Below are positions 5,023-10,275 of a DNA stretch of 10,275 nt, piece by piece. The notes beneath the pieces were generated by a model. That model saw only the letters and a list, made by a program, of their open reading frames with translations, did not search any database and was not told the DNA's origin. The stretch comes from an uncultured Mycoplasmatota bacterium. GTDB lineage: Bacteria > Bacillota_I > Bacilli_A > RF39 > UBA660. Each line of letters starts with the position of its first letter. Positions within the stretch are counted from its first letter, which is position 1. The stretch covers positions 1 to 10,275 of the forward strand of contig URIY01000047.1 of assembly GCA_900547995.1 (NCBI GenBank), given 5' to 3'. The position numbers were made by a program, and so were the translations under genes.

Positions 5023-5774
5023 ATTTCTCTCAAGTCCGTCCTACAATTTGGTTTAGCAATATCTGTTTCGATATTAAATTCATACTTTTCTAACATTTTT
5101 ATAAGTGTATCATGAGCAATTTCTTCAGTATTATTTTCTTTACTTAAGTGAGCTAAAACAATATACTTAGTATTATTACCAATCATTTTAGAAAGATAAT
5201 ATGCACTATCTGGATTAGATAAATGGCCTCTATCACTTAATATTCTTTGCTTTAAATGATATTGATATTTTCCTTCCATAAGCATTTTGACATCATGATT
5301 ACTTTCCATAATATAAATATTTTTATTTTGAAGAAGTGGAAAATGCTTTTGATTTAAATAACCTGTATCAGTAATATAGACAAGTGATTTATTATTACTT
5401 TCCACTAAATAACCATTGGTTTCAGGGGCATCATGTGAAAGTGAAAATGGTGTTACTAAAACATCTCCAAAAGTAAATTTATCATCAATAATAATATATT
5501 CATTAATGAAATCAGACAACTCATCATACATTTTTTGAGTTAAATATACAATAGGTTTATGTTTTTTCACAAATACTTTTAATCCGCCTATATGGTCAAC
5601 ATGTGTATGCGTTATAATAATGGCATCAATTTTGTCTGGATCCACATCTATTTCTTTTAATTTTGTTTCAACATATAAGGAGCTCATACCAATATCTATA
5701 AGAAATCTAGTATGAGCTGTTTCAATATATGTTACATTGCCAGTACTTCCACTAGCAAGAACACTAAATTTCAT
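5019..5774 (-). CDS. walJ: WalJ/YycJ-type metallo-beta-lactamase-fold hydrolase
   Basis: A 251-residue MBL-fold protein. The N-terminus (FSVLASGSTGNVTYIE) and the metal motif THTHVDHIGG (His56, His58, Asp60, His61), plus His114, Asp136 and the late AHLSKENN (His209), give the full metal-binding set of the YycJ family. WalJ lies in the WalRK regulon cluster of Firmicutes and has been linked to coordinating cell division with replication; biochemical data indicate a double-strand DNA 5' exonuclease. Here walR, walK, walH and walI are absent from the adjacent positions and a cell-wall peptidase precedes it. The ATG overlaps the peptidase stop by one base (TAATG) and there is no clear Shine-Dalgarno, so translation likely depends on coupling. 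The stop is TGA, followed at once by an in-frame TAA. Confidence 0.93.
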   Translation of the reverse strand: MKFSVLASGSTGNVTYIETAHTRFLIDIGMSSLYVETKLKEIDVDPDKIDAIIITHTHVDHIGGLKVFVKKHKPIVYLTQKMYDELSDFINEYIIIDDKFTFGDVLVTPFSLSHDAPETNGYLVESNNKSLVYITDTGYLNQKHFPLLQNKNIYIMESNHDVKMLMEGKYQYHLKQRILSDRGHLSNPDSAYYLSKMIGNNTKYIVLAHLSKENNTEEIAHDTLIKMLEKYEFNIETDIAKPNCRTDLREI

Positions 5775-7222
5775 TAATATTTTGAAAGTGGATCTATTCT
5801 ACAAAATCTACAACCTTGCCATATTTCATAATGCACATGAACTCCTGTTGCGTATCCTGTCATTCCCATATAACCAATTAGTTGCCCACGAGCAACGGTA
5901 TCACCAACTTTAATACCAGGAGCAAAAGCTGCCATATGTGCATAAAGTGTATAATAGCCATTATTATGGTTAATAATTACATGATTACCATAATCATATG
6001 TTGACCTTATATTTTCAATAGTACCATTATTTGTTGCATATATAGGAGAATAATAACCTGTACCGGCAATATCAATACCAGAATGTAACTCACGTTTATA
6101 AGTTACTGGATTAATACGCCATACATATCTATCTGTAATAATATATCCAGGATTAGTTGGCCATCCCCAACTTGTTGTTAAACCAACATTTGGTATAACC
6201 TTTCCACCACGTTCAATTATTTCATCTACTGATGGTTTTAATACTTCACGTTTTTTAGTATCAGAATAAATAATAACGCCATTTACAGTTTTGTTTACAC
6301 GGGTTACTCTTGACAAACCATTTTCTCCCTGTTGAATTATAGTATCATCACCCTTTAGTTTAGCATCATTTACCGTTTCATTAACTTGATACTTATCTTC
6401 CTCATCTGAAACACTCTTTTCTTCAATGGCTACTCTAATTTGAGGATTGGTTACTCCAATAGTTACTTGTTGACCTGGAAATAATAAATTATTTTCACTT
6501 GTAAACTCTGGATTAGATATTAAAAATTCTTCTATACCAATTTGATTATTAAAGGCCACTTTAGGAATAGTATCTCCAACTTGAACAGTATATACTTTTT
6601 GTTCATTTGTTGTTCCAAAAAGCAAATATTTTGTTAACTCAGAAGCATCAATATATATTTGTTCATTAACTGGTACATCTACCTCTTTAAGCGTTATATC
6701 ATTTTCTACATAAATATTGTTGACATAAGTTCCAGTCGTTTTAATTTCTTCCTGTGCTTCATTTTTATAATTGTTATATTTATCTGTTCCAACAAAGGCT
6801 TTTATAGTAGATTCAATAGCTGTTTCAAATATATTCTTATCTAAAACATATATCTTTTGATTATCATCCCCATTGTTTATAGTAAATTGATAACCTTTTA
6901 TAGTAAAAGCTTTTTGTTCTAAGATATGATTATATATATCCTGTACAGACATTAAACCATCATCATATGTTGTAACTTTCTTTATTTCAAGACCATTAGG
7001 TCTATATATTTTATCTACATTGTATTTATTTTTTATATATTCACCACGTTTGTCAATATATTTTTCAAGTTCTTTTTTTGATTTAATTGTTCCAATTAGT
7101 TCATCATCTAAGTAAACTTGATAATAATGATTTGGTTCAATATTATGAGTATAATCAAATCCTAGAAAAACGCATGAACATCCTACTAATACAATCAGTA
7201 AAAAGAAGGATATTTTTTTCAT
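5774..7222 (-). CDS. LysM-G5-M23 cell-wall metallopeptidase
   Basis: A 482-residue exported peptidoglycan endopeptidase. A basic start (MKK) and hydrophobic stretch lead to LVGC (residues 12-15), a possible lipobox that would make it a lipoprotein; alternatively residues 5-21 are an uncleaved membrane anchor. Then come a 150-residue N-terminal region starting YYQVYLDDELIG, a LysM domain (about 210-256, YTVQVGDTIPKVA ... FPGQQV) that binds glycan strands, a G5 domain (about 265-339) and a C-terminal M23 domain. The M23 zinc site is intact: His380 and Asp384 in LHSGID, His429 in YTLYAHM, and His462/His464 in VHVHYEI. The protein should cut peptide cross-links during growth or division. The C-terminus carries CRFC (471-474). 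It starts 7 nt after dnaB with an AGGTGG site overlapping the dnaB stop. It occupies the place where Bacillus has the walRKHI genes, consistent with a cell-wall role. Confidence 0.93.
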   Translation of the reverse strand: MKKISFFLLIVLVGCSCVFLGFDYTHNIEPNHYYQVYLDDELIGTIKSKKELEKYIDKRGEYIKNKYNVDKIYRPNGLEIKKVTTYDDGLMSVQDIYNHILEQKAFTIKGYQFTINNGDDNQKIYVLDKNIFETAIESTIKAFVGTDKYNNYKNEAQEEIKTTGTYVNNIYVENDITLKEVDVPVNEQIYIDASELTKYLLFGTTNEQKVYTVQVGDTIPKVAFNNQIGIEEFLISNPEFTSENNLLFPGQQVTIGVTNPQIRVAIEEKSVSDEEDKYQVNETVNDAKLKGDDTIIQQGENGLSRVTRVNKTVNGVIIYSDTKKREVLKPSVDEIIERGGKVIPNVGLTTSWGWPTNPGYIITDRYVWRINPVTYKRELHSGIDIAGTGYYSPIYATNNGTIENIRSTYDYGNHVIINHNNGYYTLYAHMAAFAPGIKVGDTVARGQLIGYMGMTGYATGVHVHYEIWQGCRFCRIDPLSKY

Positions 7223-7229
7223 AATCCAC

Positions 7230-8573
7230 CTAACTTTCTTCTTTATTTATAAAATTAACAAAGGTACTTGTATTCCTTTTAAAGATTAAATCAATTGTTG
7301 TTGTTGGTCCACTACGATGTTTTCCTATAATAAACTCACTTCGACTTGTTTGTTCATCAATGGCACTTTCTTTATTATAATAATCATCACGATATAGGAA
7401 AGCAACAATATCGGCATCTTGTTCGATTGATCCTGATTCCCTTAAGTCACTTAAAATTGGTCTCTTATCATCCCTACCTTCAACGCTTCTCGATAATTGG
7501 GCAAGAGCAATAACAGGAATACCTAATTCCATAGCCATTGTTTTAAGCGATCTAGATATTTCTGATACCTCTTGTTGACGATTCCCAGCATATTTTTCTG
7601 AGCCACTTATTAATTGCAAATAATCGATAATTACAACAGCTAGTCCATCTTCACTGCTTGCAAGACGACGACATTTAGCTCTTATTTCACCAATTGTCAT
7701 ACCAGGTGTATCATCTATATATAATTTAGTATCCGCAAGTTTACTAATTGCTTCATTAACTCTCTTCCAATCATTATGTTCCAAATGACCATTTTTTAAT
7801 TTGTACCCCTCTATTTGTCCTACAGATGAAAGCATTCGGGTTGCTAGTTGTTCAGCACTCATTTCCATATTAAATAGAGCAACACCCTTATCGCAATTCA
7901 TAGCAATATTAGTTGCTAGATTAAGGGCAAAAGCCGTTTTTCCCATAGCAGGACGGGCAGCAATAATAATAAGTTCATTTGGATGAAGCCCTGTTGTTAC
8001 TTTATCAAGGTCATAAAACCCTGTTGATAAACCTGTGACTTCACCTTTAGTTTGGGCAAGTTTTTCAAGATCAGATTGTGTTTTAAATAAAACATCTTGA
8101 ATAGTTCTAAACTCTGTACCTTTTCTTGTTTTAACAATACTAAATATTTTCTTTTCAGCACTATCTAATATTTCTCCTAATGAATCTGATGATGTATAAC
8201 CAATTGTTGCGATTTCAGTTGCTTGTTCAATTAACTTTCTCCTTATAGATTTTTCTTCAACTATTTTAATGTATTCATCTATATTAGCTGCTGTTGGTAC
8301 AATATTAACAATTTCTGTTAAATATTCAACATCACCAACTTGTTTTAAAATATTTCTTGTAACAAGTTCTGATGTAACTGTCGTAAAATCAATGGCAGTA
8401 CCTTTCTCGCATAAATCAGATAAAACTTTAAATATTTTACCATTGGCTTCAGAATAAAATTGATTTGGTGTTAATGATTCAACCGCTCTTTGTAGGGCAT
8501 ATTTTGATAAAAACATTGATCCAAGAACAGATTGTTCAGCATTAAGATCATGTGGTAATTCTTTTGTATTCAT
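7230..8573 (-). CDS. dnaB: Replicative DNA helicase DnaB (DnaC in Bacillus)
   Basis: The hexameric 5'-3' helicase at the replication fork, about 447 residues, a normal length. Residues below count from the chosen ATG. The N-terminal domain begins with LPHDLNAEQSVLGSMF, the primase- and loader-binding part. The RecA-type motor has Walker A ARPAMGKT (206-213), the NMEMS segment, Walker B VVIIDYLQL (313-321), LSDLRESGSIEQDAD and the arginine-finger region KHRSGP (418-423). Start choice: the ATG at 8571-8573 has GGAG 9 nt upstream and lies one base after the rplI stop; an upstream in-frame TTG (8586-8588) would overlap rplI by 14 bp and lacks a ribosome site, so I reject it. The rplI-dnaB pairing is conserved in Firmicutes. 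No intein or insertion is present. Confidence 0.97.
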   Translation of the reverse strand: MNTKELPHDLNAEQSVLGSMFLSKYALQRAVESLTPNQFYSEANGKIFKVLSDLCEKGTAIDFTTVTSELVTRNILKQVGDVEYLTEIVNIVPTAANIDEYIKIVEEKSIRRKLIEQATEIATIGYTSSDSLGEILDSAEKKIFSIVKTRKGTEFRTIQDVLFKTQSDLEKLAQTKGEVTGLSTGFYDLDKVTTGLHPNELIIIAARPAMGKTAFALNLATNIAMNCDKGVALFNMEMSAEQLATRMLSSVGQIEGYKLKNGHLEHNDWKRVNEAISKLADTKLYIDDTPGMTIGEIRAKCRRLASSEDGLAVVIIDYLQLISGSEKYAGNRQQEVSEISRSLKTMAMELGIPVIALAQLSRSVEGRDDKRPILSDLRESGSIEQDADIVAFLYRDDYYNKESAIDEQTSRSEFIIGKHRSGPTTTIDLIFKRNTSTFVNFINKEES

Positions 8574-8574
8574 A

Positions 8575-9021
8575 TTATTTTTCTCCAACTAATTGTACTT
8601 TAATGATTGCTACTACGGACTTGTGTAACTGAATTTCTACATCATAAAATCCAAGTGATGAAAGAGGAACAGATAAATTTATTTTTTTCTTATCAATATC
8701 ATAATTTTTTTTCTTTAATTCATCAGAGACTTGTTTTGTACTAACACTACCAAATACCCTTCCATCTTTGCTTGTTTTTACTTTAAATACTAAAGTTTCT
8801 TTTGCTAAGTTTTCTTTTATCTTTTCACATGATGCGATTAACTCTTTTTCTTGTTCTTTTCGATTACTTATTTCTTTTTCTAATCGTTGAACACCTGTTT
8901 TTGTAGCCAAAACAGCATATCCGTTCTTTACTAAATAATTCATTCCATAACCAGGTTTTACATCAATAATTTCATCTTTTTTTCCTTGACCTTTTACATC
9001 TTTTAATAATATAACTTGCAT
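8575..9021 (-). CDS. rplI: 50S ribosomal protein L9
   Basis: A 148-residue protein of exactly the usual L9 length. The N-terminal 23S rRNA-binding domain starts MQVILLKDVKGQGKK and includes the glycine-rich VKPGYGMNYLV loop; a long charged connecting helix (about residues 44-75, rich in Glu and Lys) leads to the C-terminal domain with GRVFGSVSTKQV and the closing FYDVEIQLHKSV. L9 binds near the L1 stalk base of the large subunit and helps limit ribosome slippage. It starts three bases after the upstream phosphodiesterase stop with a strong GGGAGG site 6 nt before the ATG, and its 3' end supplies the dnaB ribosome binding site. This is the conserved gdpP-rplI-dnaB order of Firmicutes. Confidence 0.97.
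   Translation of the reverse strand: MQVILLKDVKGQGKKDEIIDVKPGYGMNYLVKNGYAVLATKTGVQRLEKEISNRKEQEKELIASCEKIKENLAKETLVFKVKTSKDGRVFGSVSTKQVSDELKKKNYDIDKKKINLSVPLSSLGFYDVEIQLHKSVVAIIKVQLVGEK
8582..8586 (-). promoter_or_regulatory. Ribosome binding site deciding the dnaB start
   Basis: GGAGA on the minus strand, formed by the last codons of rplI, sits 8-9 nt before the ATG at 8571-8573. It is too far downstream to serve the TTG at 8586-8588, which it actually overlaps. Confidence 0.7.
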
Positions 9022-9024
9022 AAT

Positions 9025-9996
9025 TTACCTCCCATTTATAACTTTTAATAAATTTATACGACAACCTTCAACAGATAAATCGTTCATTTTGGTTGCAGCC
9101 TCGGTAATATGACCGCCACCACCAAGTTTTCTCATTATCTCTTGTACATTTATATTTCCTATTGATCTAGCACTTATCCCAACTGTAAATTCATCTAATC
9201 TTCCTATGCAAAACGATGCCTCAACATTTTCAAATTCTAAAAGAGCATCTGCAATAACCGCAAGTTCATAGCTAGAAACAATATCATTAATTTCACATAT
9301 CATAATATTATCGTCAATTAAGTAACTTTGTTCAATATAAAATTGTCTTTTAAGATATATGTCTTTACTTTCTCTTAATAATTCCTTTTTGATAATTGAA
9401 TTAGCACCTAATTTTGTTAAATATGCAGCGGCCTCATATGTATGCTCACTTGTTTTAAAATTAAAACCATTAGTATCAATTTCTATTGCTGCAAGCATGA
9501 TAGTTGCTAGAAGAGAATCGATAGTATAATTCATATATCTACTATAATTTACAAATAATTCAGCTGTACTTGATAATGATGAATTAATATATAGCAATTT
9601 AGTATTTTTTATATAATTATCATTCTTTATATGATGATCTATAACAATAGTATCATTAACCATTCCTAAAAGTTTATCATTTTCTATCATTGTTTGTTTA
9701 TGTACATCTATAATAACTAATAATGAATTATTAAAATCAACATCATTTAGATTATCTTCATATAATGCATTATAATAATACTTTTCTTTGCCCAATTTAT
9801 CCATTGTTTTATTTATAGATTTATTTTGTTGCTCCCTATTTAGATATATGTAACAATTTATTTTCATCTTATTTATAATATTAAATAAGCATAAACAAGA
9901 AGAAAAACCATCTAAATCCATATTCTTATGAGTGGCTAATATTATAGTATTATATTTTTTTATTGTTTTGGTAAACTTTTCAAAGAAATCATTCAT
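9025..9996 (-). CDS. Stand-alone GdpP-like DHH/DHHA1 phosphodiesterase (probable c-di-AMP phosphodiesterase)
   Basis: A 323-residue soluble protein consisting only of DHH and DHHA1 domains. Metal-binding motifs are complete: THKNMDLDG (His23, Asp27, Asp29), IIDVHK (Asp97), VIDHH (Asp120-His122) and EIDTNGF (Asp174); the DHHA1 end carries GGGGH (292-296). The IIDVHK and EIDTNGFNFKTSEHTYEAAAYL segments resemble the catalytic half of GdpP (YybT), and it sits directly before rplI and dnaB exactly where gdpP sits in Bacillus. GdpP itself has about 655 residues with two membrane helices, a PAS and a degenerate GGDEF domain in front; all are missing, and a terminator and promoter directly precede this gene, so there is no room for them. 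I infer hydrolysis of c-di-AMP, perhaps also pApA or nanoRNA, as in soluble DhhP/NrnA-type enzymes. The ATG at 9994-9996 has GAGGTGG 4 nt upstream. First gene of the operon. Confidence 0.88.
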   Translation of the reverse strand: MNDFFEKFTKTIKKYNTIILATHKNMDLDGFSSCLCLFNIINKMKINCYIYLNREQQNKSINKTMDKLGKEKYYYNALYEDNLNDVDFNNSLLVIIDVHKQTMIENDKLLGMVNDTIVIDHHIKNDNYIKNTKLLYINSSLSSTAELFVNYSRYMNYTIDSLLATIMLAAIEIDTNGFNFKTSEHTYEAAAYLTKLGANSIIKKELLRESKDIYLKRQFYIEQSYLIDDNIMICEINDIVSSYELAVIADALLEFENVEASFCIGRLDEFTVGISARSIGNINVQEIMRKLGGGGHITEAATKMNDLSVEGCRINLLKVINGR

Positions 9997-10015
9997 CTAA
10001 CCACCTCATGATACC

Positions 10016-10044
10016 ATTATACTATAAAATTTATTTTATGTCTA
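10016..10044 (-). promoter_or_regulatory. Sigma-A promoter of the DHH-rplI-dnaB-M23-walJ-rlmH operon
   Basis: On the minus strand TAGACA (10039-10044) and a perfect TATAAT (10016-10021) are exactly 17 bp apart. Transcription would begin about 12 nt before the first start codon, leaving a very short leader with the GAGGTGG ribosome site. It lies just downstream of the terminator of the preceding gene. Confidence 0.75.
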
Positions 10045-10050
10045 ATCCTG

Positions 10051-10098
10051 ATAAAATAAAAATATATTAACATTTTTTAATATTGTTAATATATTTTT
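10051..10098 (-). terminator. Rho-independent terminator after the right-edge Rpn gene
   Basis: TGTTAATATATTTTT (10084-10098, plus strand) and AAAAATATATTAACA (10058-10072) form a perfect 15-bp stem with an 11-nt loop, followed on the minus strand by more T residues (ATTTTAT). It starts 13 nt after the Rpn stop. The stem is almost all A-T, so termination strength is uncertain. Confidence 0.6.
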
Positions 10099-10111
10099 TA
10101 TATATTTTTAA

Positions 10112-10275
10112 TTACAATTTTTCTATTTCTTCTATAGATAAACCTGTAATATCACTAATATCTGTAACACTTATATTTTTTGATAGCATCTCCTTGGCAA
10201 TCTCGATATTTCTATCGTTCTTACCTTTATTCATGCCATCATCATAACCAGTTTCATAACTATCCGATAAATCTT
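10112..10275 (-). CDS. Rpn/PD-(D/E)XK nuclease-family transposase, C-terminal fragment (runs off right edge)
   Basis: The last 53 codons of a gene that begins beyond the right edge, ending in TAA at 10112-10114. The peptide has a hydrophilic Gly/Asp/Lys-rich linker (ETGYDDGMNKGKNDRN) and then two short helices, IAKEMLSKNISVTDIS and ITGLSIEEIEKL. Such a charged glycine-containing linker followed by an HTH-like LSIEEIEKL tail is typical of the C-terminus of Rpn-family proteins in Firmicutes. The nuclease core is outside the window. With only 53 residues the family call is an inference, but it is supported by the N-terminus of an Rpn-like gene at the other edge. Confidence 0.65.
   Translation of the reverse strand, partial: DLSDSYETGYDDGMNKGKNDRNIEIAKEMLSKNISVTDISDITGLSIEEIEKL

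Noticed and set aside
8574..8588. Upstream TTG start for dnaB
   Set aside because: It would overlap rplI by 14 bp, has no Shine-Dalgarno, and the GGAG just inside it is correctly spaced for the ATG at 8571-8573.

Overview
The window is a compact, strongly AT-rich stretch in which every credible gene lies on the minus strand, so it reads from the right edge to the left edge. It carries a SpoIIR sporulation signalling protein, a GdpP-type c-di-AMP phosphodiesterase domain, WalJ, MurA, a class II aldolase and good AGGAGG-type ribosome binding sites. Together these suggest a low-GC Firmicute (Bacilli or a reduced uncultured relative) from a spore-forming lineage. Standard code 11 fits: tryptophans are TGG where I checked them, and TGA appears only as a stop.

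Right block (about 10275 to 4511): the 3' end of an Rpn/PD-(D/E)XK transposase-family gene is followed by a 15-bp terminator hairpin. A good sigma-A promoter then drives a tight operon: a stand-alone GdpP-like DHH/DHHA1 phosphodiesterase, rplI, dnaB, a LysM-G5-M23 cell-wall peptidase, walJ and rlmH. Spacing is a few bases, or start and stop overlap (TAATG, ATGA). The order matches the gdpP-rplI-dnaC ... walJ-rlmH region of Bacillus subtilis, with walR/K/H/I absent and the M23 peptidase in the gap. A terminator-like hairpin closes the block.

Left block (about 4526 to 264): spoIIR, mntP, fba, murA and an SGNH/GDSL-fold protein, each separated by a hairpin or promoter. spoIIR, mntP, murA2 and fba also lie near each other in B. 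subtilis, so two conserved neighbourhoods appear joined here. mntP has a leader of about 150 nt ending in a terminator-like hairpin that buries its ribosome binding site. The SGNH protein has lost at least two of its catalytic residues and is probably a pseudoenzyme.

Left edge: the N-terminus of a second Rpn-family gene, with a 12-bp palindrome at its predicted transcription start, so Rpn-family genes flank the housekeeping block on both sides. No gap between genes exceeds 300 bases. I saw no tRNA, rRNA, CRISPR array or insertion-sequence ends. I did not find a clear new biological system; the best leads are the mntP leader, the degenerate SGNH protein and the minimal GdpP.
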